Below the pieces are notes generated by a model. The model did not search any database. It saw nothing but the letters and a program-made list of their open reading frames with translations, and was not told where the DNA came from. This document shows, piece by piece, positions 23,310-31,703 of a stretch of DNA of 36,331 bases; positions within the stretch are counted from its first letter, which is position 1, and the number at the start of each line of letters is the position of its first letter. Location: positions 1-36,331 of the forward strand of contig CAVFTC010000011.1 of assembly GCA_963625295.1 (NCBI GenBank). Reading direction: 5' to 3'. A program made the position numbers and the translations under genes. The stretch is from CAG-488 sp963625295. GTDB lineage: Bacteria > Bacillota > Clostridia > Oscillospirales > Acutalibacteraceae.

Positions 23310-24353
23310 ATGTCAGTTAATGCTTCATTTTTCGGTAATATGCCCGACGGCAAAGAGGTCAGGCTTTTTACAATAAAAAATTCAAGCGGAATCATTCTTC
23401 AGGTGATTACCCTCGGCGCAACGCTTCAGGCGCTTTACACTCCTGATAAATACGGCAGGGTGAACGACATCACCGTCGGCTTTGACAGTCTTTACGGTCA
23501 TCTTAATTTTACGGATTATCAGGGCAAGGTCGTCGGCAGATATGCCAACAGAATCGCAAACGGTTCGTTCATGATGAACGGCAAAAAGGTTCAGCTTACT
23601 CAGAACGAAAAGGGCAAAACCTGCCTTCACAGCGCAGGCGAATTTTCAAATGCCGTTTGGGACGCCGAGCCGGTCGGAGATAATGCGGTCGAGCTTTCTT
23701 ACACAAGCCCGGACGGCGCAAGCGGATTCGAGGGCAAGATGGACGCAAGGGTAAGATATACCCTCACCGAGGACAACAGGGTTGAAATCGAGTACAGCGC
23801 AGTCAGCGACAAGGATACGGTTATCAATTTTACCAATCACACATATTTCAACCTCAGCGGCTCGGCAATGAGCGATGTGCTCGGTCATGTGCTCAAGCTC
23901 AATGCAAGGAAATTTACGCCGACCGATGAGGACAGCATTCCGACGGGTCAGCTTCGTTCGGTTTTCAATACGCCGTTCGATTTTACCAACCCGACCTCTA
24001 TCGGAAAAAGAATTCACGACAGGGACGACCAGCTCGTGATGTGCAGGGGCTACGACCATAATTTCTGCCTTGACCATGTTGAGGGTGAAGCAGATGCGGT
24101 CGTTTACGAGCCTGTCAGCGGCAGACAGCTCAAGGTTTATACCGACCTCCCGGGCGTTCAGCTCTATACGGGCAATTTCCTTGACGGCACAATTATCGGC
24201 AAGGGCGGTCTTCCGCTCGTTCAGCATGCGGGCTTCTGCCTTGAAACGCAGTATTATCCCGACACGCCGAATCACCCCGATTTCCCGCAGTGCACATTCA
24301 AGGCAGGCGAGGAATACAGGTCGAAAACAACCTTTGAAATAAATGTATTTTAA
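23310..24353 (+). CDS. galM: Aldose 1-epimerase (mutarotase)
   Basis: GalM interconverts alpha and beta anomers of galactose or glucose. The 347-residue beta-sandwich protein shows GATLQALYTPDKYG near the N-terminus (about 33-46), GRYANRIANGSF (about 74-85), TCLHSAGE (about 102), NHTYFNLSG with the catalytic His (about 172), GYDHNFCLD (about 248) and CLETQYYPDTPNHPDFP (about 309-325) with the catalytic Glu. The length and motif spacing are normal. It has no signal peptide. It is co-transcribed with the acetyltransferase. No hairpin terminator was seen after it; an A+T-rich 96-bp gap leads to the response regulator. Confidence 0.96.
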   Translation: MSVNASFFGNMPDGKEVRLFTIKNSSGIILQVITLGATLQALYTPDKYGRVNDITVGFDSLYGHLNFTDYQGKVVGRYANRIANGSFMMNGKKVQLTQNEKGKTCLHSAGEFSNAVWDAEPVGDNAVELSYTSPDGASGFEGKMDARVRYTLTEDNRVEIEYSAVSDKDTVINFTNHTYFNLSGSAMSDVLGHVLKLNARKFTPTDEDSIPTGQLRSVFNTPFDFTNPTSIGKRIHDRDDQLVMCRGYDHNFCLDHVEGEADAVVYEPVSGRQLKVYTDLPGVQLYTGNFLDGTIIGKGGLPLVQHAGFCLETQYYPDTPNHPDFPQCTFKAGEEYRSKTTFEINVF

Positions 24354-24370
24354 AGAATATTTTTGATTAG

Positions 24371-24407
24371 TTCACAAAATGGACAAATTAAAAAGTATAA
24401 TTAAGAT
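24371..24407 (+). promoter_or_regulatory. Candidate promoter region of the two-component operon
   Basis: TATAAT lies at 24396-24401, with TTCACA at 24371-24376 (19-nt spacer). Alternatively TGGACA (24380-24385) pairs with TAAGAT (24402-24407) at a 16-nt spacer. Neither is ideal, as expected for a regulated promoter. Confidence 0.4.
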
Positions 24408-24449
24408 AAAGACAACGATAAAGGGTCTTGTTGAAACGGAGGAATTATT

Positions 24450-25151
24450 ATGGCAACAGAAAAAATTCTCGTAGTTGATGATGACACCAACATATGTGAG
24501 CTTCTCAGACTTTATCTTGAAAAAGAGGGCTACAGCGTTACTATCGCAAACACCGGTATGCAGGCGGTCAAGCTCTTTGCCGAGCATCAGCCCGACCTCA
24601 TGCTGCTTGATATCATGCTGCCCGAGCTTGACGGTTGGCAGGTTTGCCGTGAGGTAAGAAAATACTCCAACAAGCCGATAATAATGCTCACTGCCAAGGG
24701 TGAAACCTTTGACAAGGTTCTCGGTCTTGAGCTGGGAGCCGACGATTATATCACAAAGCCGTTTGAGGCAAAGGAGGTTCTTGCGAGAATCAAGGCGGTT
24801 CTCCGCAGAACATCGAACGCCTCCGCTCCGGAAGCCGAGAACAACATCAAGCAGGTTTCCTACGACAATCTTTCAATCAACCTCACAAATTACGAATTGA
24901 GAGTTAAGGGCGAAAAGGTTGACGCACCGCCGAAGGAGCTGGAGCTTCTTTATCATCTTGCAAGCAATCCGAACAGAGTTTTCACAAGAGATCAGCTTCT
25001 TGACGAGGTTTGGGGCTTCGACTATTACGGCGACAGCAGAACGGTTGATGTTCATGTTAAGCGAATTCGTGAAAAGCTTGAGGGCGTTTCGGACAAATGG
25101 GAGATCAAGACCGTCTGGAGCGTCGGATATAAATTTGAAACCAAGGACTGA
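24450..25151 (+). CDS. OmpR-family response regulator
   Basis: A 233-residue DNA-binding response regulator. The receiver domain (about 4-118) has the acidic pocket VVDDD (8-12), phosphoacceptor D54 in LMLLDIMLPELDGW, the Thr in MLTAKG (about 80) and Lys in YITKPFEAKE (about 104). The winged-helix domain (about 135-233) ends in RTVDVHVKRIREKLEG and TVWSVGYKFE. ATG follows GGAGG. It is directly followed by its sensor kinase and then, from a separate promoter, by HtrA, which suggests an envelope-stress circuit similar in layout to CssRS or WalRK arrangements. Which of those, if any, is orthologous cannot be told. Confidence 0.95.
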   Translation: MATEKILVVDDDTNICELLRLYLEKEGYSVTIANTGMQAVKLFAEHQPDLMLLDIMLPELDGWQVCREVRKYSNKPIIMLTAKGETFDKVLGLELGADDYITKPFEAKEVLARIKAVLRRTSNASAPEAENNIKQVSYDNLSINLTNYELRVKGEKVDAPPKELELLYHLASNPNRVFTRDQLLDEVWGFDYYGDSRTVDVHVKRIREKLEGVSDKWEIKTVWSVGYKFETKD

Positions 25152-25157
25152 TGATCC

Positions 25158-26663
25158 ATGGGTAACAGAATTAAAAATGTACCAAAAAACAAGAAGCTGT
25201 TTTATAAGTATCTTTTCATTATAACCTTGGTCAGCCTTTTCAGCGTGTTGATAGTTTGCTCAACATATCTCGGAATTGCTTCAAAATACCGTAACGATGA
25301 GCAGCTCTCGACACTTGAGAGAAACACAACGATAATTTCCAAAAACTCGCAGAAAATTCTCAGTCAGTTTTCCGGAAAATACGATAGCGGAGAGGAAGTG
25401 GACATCTCTCCGCTTTCAATGATTTGCAACACGATAAGCAATATGTCTTCGGCTCTTGATGCGGATATTTTTATTATCAATATGAACGGCGAGGTCGTTG
25501 TGTGCAAGGAGATGATGAGCGACCGCTTCAGGTTTGATTCGGACGCAACCTGTGTTGTTCACGGCGGCTATAAGATTGACCAATCCATTATCGAAGCAGC
25601 AAGCGACAATGACTATACCGAGGTCGGCAGGCTGGGAACAACCTTCGTCAGAACACAGCTGACGGCGGCGTCGCCGATAAAAATAAACAACAAGACCGTT
25701 GCAATCGTTATTGCGACCGAGAAGATAACATCAAGCTGGTACGGCTATGCGAAAAGAATGCTGCAAATCTTCCTTGTTGCCGCTCTTTTCTCGCTGCTTT
25801 TGTCGTTCCTTGCCGTTTATTATCTCAGCTACAGGCTTACCCGACCGCTGAGAGATATGGCGACGGCAACGGAGCATTATTCGCAGGGAGATTTCAGTTA
25901 CAAGGTCAAGGTTCGAGGGCATGACGAGGTTGCGCAGCTTTCCGAGGCGTTCAACTCAATGGCAATGTCGCTTTCGGCGCTGGAAAGCTCCCGCAGAAGC
26001 TTTGTTGCGAATGTTTCCCACGAGCTGAAAACCCCGATGACCTCAATCGGCGGATTCATCGACGGTATGCTTGACGGAACTATAAGCCCGGACAAGTATG
26101 AATATTATTTGCGCATCGTTTCCGACGAGGTCAAGCGGCTTTCGAGGCTTGTTACGGGTATGCTGAATATGTCCAAGCTTGAGGCCGGCGAAATGCAGAT
26201 AAATATGAAGCAATTCGATATCAGCGCAGATATTTTTAAAACGCTTCTGTCCTTTGAAAGAAAAATCAACGATAAGGATATTGAGATTGTCGGGCTTGAC
26301 AAGATGGAAAGCATGACGGTCAGCGCAGACGAGGATATGATGATGCAGGTCATCTATAATCTCATCGACAATGCGGTCAAGTTTACGCCGCAGAACGGAT
26401 ATATTGAGTTCAAGACCTACCGTGACAAGGAAAAAATCTTTGTCAGCATCAAAAATAACGGTGCAGGTATTGAGCGCGAGGAAGCGGACAAAATATTTGA
26501 GAGATTTTACAAGATTGACAAGTCCAGAAGCTATGATGTTAAGGGTGCAGGCCTTGGTCTTTACCTTGTAAAGAGCATTGTTGAGCTTCACGGCGGCCAA
26601 ATCGTCTGTAAAAGCGAGCCGAACGAATATACTCAATTTGTATTCTGGCTTCCAAACGTTTAA
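25158..26663 (+). CDS. Membrane sensor histidine kinase
   Basis: The 501-residue kinase has TM1 (about 15-40), an extracellular sensor domain of about 160 residues, TM2 (about 198-222), HAMP (about 222-275), HisKA with the phospho-His in FVANVSHELKTPMTS (about 286) and a HATPase domain with NLIDNAVKF (N box), NNGAGIE (G1), FERFYK (F box) and GAGLGLYLV (G2). ATG 25158 has AAGGA 10 nt upstream, and the gene lies 6 nt after the response regulator. The extracellular part has a PAS/Cache-like look (DADIFIINMNGEVVVCKE), probably sensing an envelope signal. The ligand is unknown. Confidence 0.94.
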   Translation: MGNRIKNVPKNKKLFYKYLFIITLVSLFSVLIVCSTYLGIASKYRNDEQLSTLERNTTIISKNSQKILSQFSGKYDSGEEVDISPLSMICNTISNMSSALDADIFIINMNGEVVVCKEMMSDRFRFDSDATCVVHGGYKIDQSIIEAASDNDYTEVGRLGTTFVRTQLTAASPIKINNKTVAIVIATEKITSSWYGYAKRMLQIFLVAALFSLLLSFLAVYYLSYRLTRPLRDMATATEHYSQGDFSYKVKVRGHDEVAQLSEAFNSMAMSLSALESSRRSFVANVSHELKTPMTSIGGFIDGMLDGTISPDKYEYYLRIVSDEVKRLSRLVTGMLNMSKLEAGEMQINMKQFDISADIFKTLLSFERKINDKDIEIVGLDKMESMTVSADEDMMMQVIYNLIDNAVKFTPQNGYIEFKTYRDKEKIFVSIKNNGAGIEREEADKIFERFYKIDKSRSYDVKGAGLGLYLVKSIVELHGGQIVCKSEPNEYTQFVFWLPNV

Positions 26664-26669
26664 TTTTTG

Positions 26670-26698
26670 TTTACAATTTATAAAAACCGTTGTAAAAT
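26670..26698 (+). promoter_or_regulatory. htrA promoter with overlapping dyad
   Basis: TTTACA (26670-26675), 17-nt spacer, TAAAAT (26693-26698), with TG just before the -10. The two hexamers are embedded in a dyad, TTTACAA (26670-26676) and TTGTAAA (26690-26696), so a regulator bound there would block or shape transcription. Confidence 0.8.
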
Positions 26699-26725
26699 CC
26701 CGGGTTTATACTGTAGGCAACATAA

Positions 26726-26749
26726 GGGAACGGACAACAAAAAGTTCCC
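26726..26749 (+). promoter_or_regulatory. Stem-loop in the htrA leader RNA
   Basis: GGGAAC (26726-26731) and GTTCCC (26744-26749) form a 6-bp stem with a 12-nt loop in the 5' leader, 11 nt before the AGGAGG. It may stabilise the mRNA or tune translation. It is not a recognised riboswitch. Confidence 0.4.
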
Positions 26750-26773
26750 ATTAAAAGTGCAGGAGGAATTATT

Positions 26774-28360
26774 ATGAGTGACGAAAACAGATACTACGGA
26801 ACAGAAGGAAATCCGGAACCTGCCGAATCCGCCGCTGAAAACAATCAGCCTTACGAAAACGGATATGCTCAGCAGAGTGAACCGGAAAGGGCTTACAATG
26901 AGCCTGCGGAGAACAAAGGGGAGCAGTCCTACAACAACGATTATAACGATTTCAGCCGTTACAACGACACGGTGGACGATACTCCCAAGGAGTCGCCGTA
27001 CAGCCCGTACAATTCGCAGAGCTACGGCTCAAGCAACGCATCGGGAGCGGCGCAGAACGACTATTACAGTCAGCAGTACGCAAAGACGGTGAACGAAGTC
27101 CCGGCGAAGAAAAAGAGCAAGGGCTTCAAGGGCTTCATGATCGCACTTGTTGCGGTGGTTGTATGCGTTGCCGTTATCGTCGGAGTTTATCCGAGAATCA
27201 AGAAATCGGACACATCAACAGCTTCGGGCGATTCAACTCAGCTTACGCTTTCCGAAACGCCGACGGCGAAGAACACTTCAAGCATTCCGACCAGTGAAGA
27301 GGTTGCCGCAACTGCCGAAAAGTTCAATGTCGGCATCAAGCTCTTTGGCCAGTCGCAATCAATATTCTCCTCTTCATCTTCAAGCAATTCGCTTGTAGGC
27401 GAAGGCTCGGGAATTATCATGGGTGAGGACAGCTCGAAGAAATACACCTATATTGTAACCTGCGCCCATGTTATCAGCTCGGTCAAAACCTCGGGCTACA
27501 CCATGACGGTTACGGATTACGAGGGCAACAACTATGACGGAATTCTTGTCGGCTATGATTCAAAAACCGATGTCGGCGTTATTAAGATTGAAAAAACCGG
27601 TCTTACCGCCGCAGAGTTTGGCGATTCAACGGCACTGAAAAAAGGTCAAACAGTTTACGCTATCGGTAACCCGGGCGGTTCGGAATTCTTCGGCTCGTTC
27701 ACAAAGGGCATGGTTTCCGCAATCGACAGACCTATCAGCAGCGAGAGCGGCTACGAGATGAAATGCATCCAGCATACAACGCCCATCAACTCCGGCAACT
27801 CCGGCGGTGCGCTCATGAACGAATACGGCCAGGTCATCGGCATCAACTCCTCAAAGATTGTCAGCACCGGCTATGAGGGAATGGCATTTGCAATTCCGAT
27901 TTCCGACGCTAAGACAATCATTGACGATATCATCGCCAACGGCTATGTTACCGACAGACCGAAGCTCGGTATTTCGTATGCTGCGGCTGAAAAGTATCAG
28001 CAGTACGCAATGGTAGTTAAGCTCAAGAACCTTCCGAGCGGCTCGCTTGTTATTGCTTCCATCAGCACAGACAGCTCGCTTGCAAACAGCAAGGCGAAGG
28101 TCGGCGACCTTATCACTGCGGTTAACGGCGAAAAGCTTGACACTGCCGATGTTCTTCTTGATAAGATCGAAAACGGCAAGGTAGGCGATACGCTCAAGCT
28201 GGAGCTTTGCAGGATCAACTCCGATTATTCCGTTGACACCTTCACGGTTGATGCAACGCTTGTTGAGGATAAGGGCACATCGTCCGAGACGGAAACAACC
28301 ACCGAGAGTCAGGTTCAGAGCGGCTACGACTGGGGTCAGTTCTTCGGCAGCGGATATTGA
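26774..28360 (+). CDS. HtrA/DegP-like membrane-anchored serine protease
   Basis: A trypsin-like protease that degrades misfolded proteins outside the membrane. Of 528 residues, about 1-115 are disordered and rich in Asn, Tyr, Glu, Pro and Ser, facing the cytoplasm. A single transmembrane anchor follows (about 118-139). The protease domain (about 175-390) has the triad H232 (TCAHVISS), D266 (KTDVGVI) and S343 (NSGNSGGAL). A PDZ domain (about 395-500) and a Ser/Thr/Glu-rich tail ending YDWGQFFGSGY complete it. The long cytoplasmic region is typical of clostridial HtrA proteins. ATG follows AGGAGG. It has its own dyad-containing promoter just after a two-component system that may control it, and a terminator follows. 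Confidence 0.95.
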   Translation: MSDENRYYGTEGNPEPAESAAENNQPYENGYAQQSEPERAYNEPAENKGEQSYNNDYNDFSRYNDTVDDTPKESPYSPYNSQSYGSSNASGAAQNDYYSQQYAKTVNEVPAKKKSKGFKGFMIALVAVVVCVAVIVGVYPRIKKSDTSTASGDSTQLTLSETPTAKNTSSIPTSEEVAATAEKFNVGIKLFGQSQSIFSSSSSSNSLVGEGSGIIMGEDSSKKYTYIVTCAHVISSVKTSGYTMTVTDYEGNNYDGILVGYDSKTDVGVIKIEKTGLTAAEFGDSTALKKGQTVYAIGNPGGSEFFGSFTKGMVSAIDRPISSESGYEMKCIQHTTPINSGNSGGALMNEYGQVIGINSSKIVSTGYEGMAFAIPISDAKTIIDDIIANGYVTDRPKLGISYAAAEKYQQYAMVVKLKNLPSGSLVIASISTDSSLANSKAKVGDLITAVNGEKLDTADVLLDKIENGKVGDTLKLELCRINSDYSVDTFTVDATLVEDKGTSSETETTTESQVQSGYDWGQFFGSGY

Positions 28361-28395
28361 TAATGCTGCAAACGACACAAACAGAGATTGAATAA

Positions 28396-28439
28396 CTAAG
28401 GCAACAGCGCACACCTCAATTGTGCGATATTGCCCTAAA
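28396..28439. repeat. Family A palindromic element, short copy after htrA
   Basis: CTAAGGCAACAGCGCACA at the left and CAATTGTGCGATATTGCCC at the right keep only the terminal arms. It sits directly in front of the terminator hairpin. Confidence 0.8.
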
Positions 28440-28478
28440 AAGGGAGCTGCGGTCGAAAACCGTCGGCTCTCTTTTGCT
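28440..28478 (+). terminator. Rho-independent terminator after htrA
   Basis: AGGGAGC..CGGT pairs with ACCG..GCTCTCT around a CGAAA loop and is followed by TTTT. It is a convincing end for the htrA transcript. Confidence 0.85.
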
Positions 28479-28635
28479 ATTGGTGAAAATGACAACAGTT
28501 TTCCAAAATATAGTGTATATGGGGTTATTTTGAATGATTTCTATCAATATTTGGTGATTTTACACAAGTCATATTGACGATAAAAAAGGGCGTTGTTTAG
28601 TCATTATCTATAAAATATTCGATGAATTAAGCCTG

Positions 28636-28656
28636 TTTTGAAAAGATTTTTCAAAA
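28636..28656. promoter_or_regulatory. Near-perfect dyad upstream of the CdaR-like gene
   Basis: TTTTGAAAA (28636-28644), 2 nt, TTTTTCAAAA (28647-28656). It lies 16 nt upstream of the -35 hexamer, a usual activator position. The arms resemble those near the pyrH promoter but with different spacing. Confidence 0.45.
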
Positions 28657-28672
28657 AATATGCTCAAAAGGG

Positions 28673-28701
28673 TTGAAATCTTCTTTAAAATTGTGTAAAA
28701 T
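28673..28701 (+). promoter_or_regulatory. Promoter of the CdaR-ftsEX operon
   Basis: TTGAAA (28673-28678), 17-nt spacer, TAAAAT (28696-28701) preceded by TG. TTGTGTAAAA (28691-28700), overlapping the -10, is the exact inverted copy of TTTTACACAA at 28558-28567. Confidence 0.75.
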
Positions 28702-28785
28702 GTATATGTTTAGATTGGCGTTTTGTATAAATATGCCTGAAAATACCTTATAATGATGTAAAAAACAATCGTGAGGAGAGATTAT

Positions 28786-29871
28786 ATGTCAAACAGACTT
28801 TTTCAGGGTGTCATTCATCAGATGAGAAGTGCGATCGACAGAACGATCGGCATTATTGATGAAACCGGCACGATCATTTCATGCAGTGAGCTTGGAAGAA
28901 TCGGAGAAGTGCTGCCTACTGCGGCGGCAAGCGCATTCATGGATACCGAGGCCTGCGTTGTTGACGGCTGCACCTATAAGACCTTCGGCAATCAGATCCA
29001 CCCCGAGTATGCGGTATTTATCGACGGCGACGATGAGCTTGCCGAGAAGTATACCAATATCAGCGCAGTTGCCCTGAGCAACCTCAAGCAGTATTTCGAC
29101 GAGAAATACGACAGAAACAATTTCATCAAGAATGTTATTCTCGACAACATTCTTCCCGGAGATATCTATCTCAAGGCTCGTGAGCTTCGCTTCAATAACG
29201 ACGCTACCCGTGCCGTGCTTCTTATCAGAATTCCGAATCAGACGGATGTTTCCGCTTACGACATAATTCAGAATCTTTTCCCGGACAAGTCCAAGGATTT
29301 CGTTGTCAGCATCAACGAAACCGATATTGCACTTGTCAAGGAGGTTAAGAGCAACATAGAGTCAAAGGATCTTGAAAAGCTTGCACGCTCGATTGCCGAC
29401 TCGCTTTCGACCGAGCTTTATGCCCATTCCGTTATCGGTATCGGCACAACGGTTGCCGGTATCAAGGAGCTTGCCCGTTCCTTCAAGGAGGCTCAGATCT
29501 CTCTTGAGGTTGGCAAGGTGTTTGATAATGAGAAAACGATCGTCAGCTATGACAGCCTTGGCATTGCCCGTCTTATCTATCAGCTGCCGACAACTCTTTG
29601 CGAGCTGTTCCTTCATGAGGTATTCAAGCGCGGCTCAATCGAGAGTCTCGATCAGGAAACTCTTTTCACGATTCAGAAGTTCTTTGAGAACAACCTCAAT
29701 GTCAGCGAGACATCGAGAAAGCTCTTTGTCCACAGAAACACTCTTGTTTACCGTCTTGAGAAAATCAAGAAGATTACCGGTCTTGATCTTCGTGAGTTTG
29801 ACGACGCTATCGTATTCAAAGTCGCACTCATGGTAAAGAGATATCTTGACGCAAATCCGATTAAATATTGA
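28786..29871 (+). CDS. CdaR/PucR-type transcriptional regulator
   Basis: A 361-residue regulator with the PucR C-terminal helix-turn-helix: ETLFTIQKFFENNLNVSET followed by RKLFVHRNTLVYRLEKI (about 295-345). The N-terminal part (about 1-130) resembles a small sensory domain (RTIGIIDETGTIISCSELG), and a GGDEF-like middle region (about 145-265) is typical of CdaR proteins. The signal is unknown. ATG 28786 is used because GAGGAG at 28773-28778 is 7 nt upstream; the in-frame GTG at 28771 is part of that site. ftsE begins 21 nt after its stop, so the regulator appears co-transcribed with the divisome genes ftsE, ftsX and the M23 peptidase. Confidence 0.88.
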   Translation: MSNRLFQGVIHQMRSAIDRTIGIIDETGTIISCSELGRIGEVLPTAAASAFMDTEACVVDGCTYKTFGNQIHPEYAVFIDGDDELAEKYTNISAVALSNLKQYFDEKYDRNNFIKNVILDNILPGDIYLKARELRFNNDATRAVLLIRIPNQTDVSAYDIIQNLFPDKSKDFVVSINETDIALVKEVKSNIESKDLEKLARSIADSLSTELYAHSVIGIGTTVAGIKELARSFKEAQISLEVGKVFDNEKTIVSYDSLGIARLIYQLPTTLCELFLHEVFKRGSIESLDQETLFTIQKFFENNLNVSETSRKLFVHRNTLVYRLEKIKKITGLDLREFDDAIVFKVALMVKRYLDANPIKY

Positions 29872-29892
29872 TAGTAGCTAAGGACAGATAAC

Positions 29893-30780
29893 ATGATTGA
29901 TTTTAAAAATGTATCCAAGGTTTACGACAACGGAACCAAGGCTTTGCACAATGTCAATATCCATATTGACAAGGGCGAGTTCGTTTTTGTCGTAGGCGCA
30001 TCGGGAGCGGGAAAGAGTACATTCCTTAAGCTGATTATGCGAGAGGAGGTCGCCTCGTCGGGCACGATAGTCATCAAGGGCTACAACCTCAACGAGATGA
30101 AGAAAAAGAAAATTCCGTATTTCCGCAGAAACATGGGAATTGTCTTTCAGGATTTCCGGCTTATCCCGACAATGACCGTATACGACAATGTCGCTTTTGC
30201 AATGCGTGTCGTAGGGGCAAGGGAAAAGGATATAAGAAAGCGTGTACCTTATGTTATAAACATCGTCGGACTTTCCGCCAAGGCAAGGAATTATCCCAAT
30301 GAGCTTTCGGGCGGCGAGCAGCAGAGAGTTGCGCTTGCCCGTGCGCTTGCAAACAATGCGGATATAATCATTGCCGACGAGCCGACGGGTAATGTCGATC
30401 CTCAGATGTCTTTGGAGATCGTCGAGCTTCTGACAAGGCTTAACGAAGCTGGCACAACGGTTATCATGGTTACACATGCGCACGATCTCGTCAAAAAGTT
30501 CGATAAGCGTGTTATAACCCTTGAGAGCGGCGAGGTTGTTGCCGACGGAATGATTGAAAACGGTGAACTGCCGATCCAGTCTGCGGCGCACCTTAACCTT
30601 GAAAAGAAAACAATCGAAGAAAAATATTCTTCAAAGGAAGAAAAAGCTGAGCCGGAGGAGAAAAAGGAAGACAAGGAAGAAAAGGTTGACGAGGGCTTCC
30701 TCGACGCTATTATAAGCGACAACGATTCTTACCGTATTTATATTGAACAGGATTCGGAAAAGGACGGTGAGGATCAGTGA
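29893..30780 (+). CDS. ftsE: Cell division ATP-binding protein FtsE with acidic C-terminal tail
   Basis: FtsE is the ATPase of the FtsEX complex that switches on peptidoglycan hydrolases at the septum. The 295 residues contain Walker A GASGAGKST (about 36-44), Q-loop VFQDFRLIP, signature LSGGEQQR (about 138-145), Walker B IIIADEPTGNVD (about 157-168) and the switch His in VTHAHD. FtsE is usually about 220-230 residues; here about 65 extra residues follow, beginning after residue 225 and rich in Glu and Lys (KEEKAEPEEKKEDKEEK), ending in a more hydrophobic IYIEQDSEKDGEDQ. ATG has AAGGA 9 nt upstream. Its stop overlaps the GTG start of ftsX. Confidence 0.96.
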   Translation: MIDFKNVSKVYDNGTKALHNVNIHIDKGEFVFVVGASGAGKSTFLKLIMREEVASSGTIVIKGYNLNEMKKKKIPYFRRNMGIVFQDFRLIPTMTVYDNVAFAMRVVGAREKDIRKRVPYVINIVGLSAKARNYPNELSGGEQQRVALARALANNADIIIADEPTGNVDPQMSLEIVELLTRLNEAGTTVIMVTHAHDLVKKFDKRVITLESGEVVADGMIENGELPIQSAAHLNLEKKTIEEKYSSKEEKAEPEEKKEDKEEKVDEGFLDAIISDNDSYRIYIEQDSEKDGEDQ

Positions 30781-31703
30781 AAAAAAGAGGACGCTTAGGC
30801 TATCTTACAAAAGAGGGCTTTAGAAATATCAGAGTTAACCACCTTATGTCGATCGCTTCGATCGCCGTGCTGATGTCCTGCCTTGTTATGATGGGCGCAG
30901 CATTCATGGTTATTGTCAATGTCAACAATGTTATGACCGAGATCGAAAGTCAGAATGTTGTCATGGTTTACCTCGAGGATGAGGTTCAGGGCGAGGGCAT
31001 AACCGAAATGAAAGAAAAAATCACACTCATGCAGAATGTAAAAAAATGCGAATATGTTGACAAGGAAACCGCTTTTAAGCAGCAGCTTGAAGACCTTGGT
31101 ACGGACGCAACATACTTTGAGGGCGTTGAAAATCCGCTGCCGGATCTTTTTAAAGTCTCGGTCAGCGATATGACAAAATTCGACAGCACCGTTTCCGAGC
31201 TGGAAAAGCTCGACGGAGTTGATTCCGTGCGTGACAACAGGGATATTGCACAAACACTTGTTAAAATCAGACGCACAATTTTCTATGTCAGCATCGGCGT
31301 AATTGCCGTTCTGCTTCTCATCTCGCTGTTCATCATTGCCAATACGGTTCGTATCACAATGTACAGCAGAAGGCTTGAGATAAATATTATGAAATCGGTC
31401 GGCGCAACGAACTGGTTTATCCGTTGGCCGTTTATGGTGGAAGGTATGGTTCTCGGCGCAATTTCGGGAGTTCTCTCCCTTGCGATTGTATGGGGCGTTT
31501 ACAGAGCGCTTCAGTCAACCGTTTCGTCAATGCTTGCAATGGTAAGCAGGGGCTTTACCATTGTGTCGTTTACCGATTATATAGTTTACCTTCTTGTTGC
31601 TTTCCTTGCGATTGGTATTGTTTCCGGCGGAATAGGAAGTCTTATTTCCATCCAGAAGTACCTCAAGGAGCGTGGAGGTGTTGTATATGAAGAAACTGAA
31701 TAA
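30777..31703 (+). CDS. ftsX: Cell division protein FtsX
   Basis: The membrane partner of FtsE has 308 residues: a short basic cytoplasmic N-terminus, TM1 (about 22-45), a large extracellular domain (about 46-165) that would bind the peptidoglycan hydrolase, and three further helices (about 172-196, 220-245, 265-290) with RRLEINIMKSVGATNWFIRWPF between TM2 and TM3, typical of FtsX/MacB-type permeases. The start is GTG 30777 within a GTGA overlap with the ftsE stop, preceded by GGTGAGG. The coiled-coil M23 peptidase encoded next is the likely partner, as in EnvC-FtsEX. Confidence 0.95.
   Translation: MKKRGRLGYLTKEGFRNIRVNHLMSIASIAVLMSCLVMMGAAFMVIVNVNNVMTEIESQNVVMVYLEDEVQGEGITEMKEKITLMQNVKKCEYVDKETAFKQQLEDLGTDATYFEGVENPLPDLFKVSVSDMTKFDSTVSELEKLDGVDSVRDNRDIAQTLVKIRRTIFYVSIGVIAVLLLISLFIIANTVRITMYSRRLEINIMKSVGATNWFIRWPFMVEGMVLGAISGVLSLAIVWGVYRALQSTVSSMLAMVSRGFTIVSFTDYIVYLLVAFLAIGIVSGGIGSLISIQKYLKERGGVVYEETE

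Larger units (their letters stand above)
28361..28785. other. Intergenic region with repeat, terminator, dyads and promoter
   Basis: This 425-bp gap has no credible gene. It contains a short family A element (28396-28439), the htrA terminator (28440-28478), an A+T-rich stretch with two inverted-repeat pairs and a good promoter (28673-28701) for the CdaR-like regulator. A second TATAAT (28749-28754) lies closer to that gene without a clear -35. Confidence 0.8.

Noticed and set aside
28722..28754. Second promoter for the CdaR-like gene using TATAAT at 28749-28754
   Set aside because: No -35-like hexamer lies at 16-18 nt. TTGTAT is 20 nt away, so the promoter at 28673-28701 is preferred.
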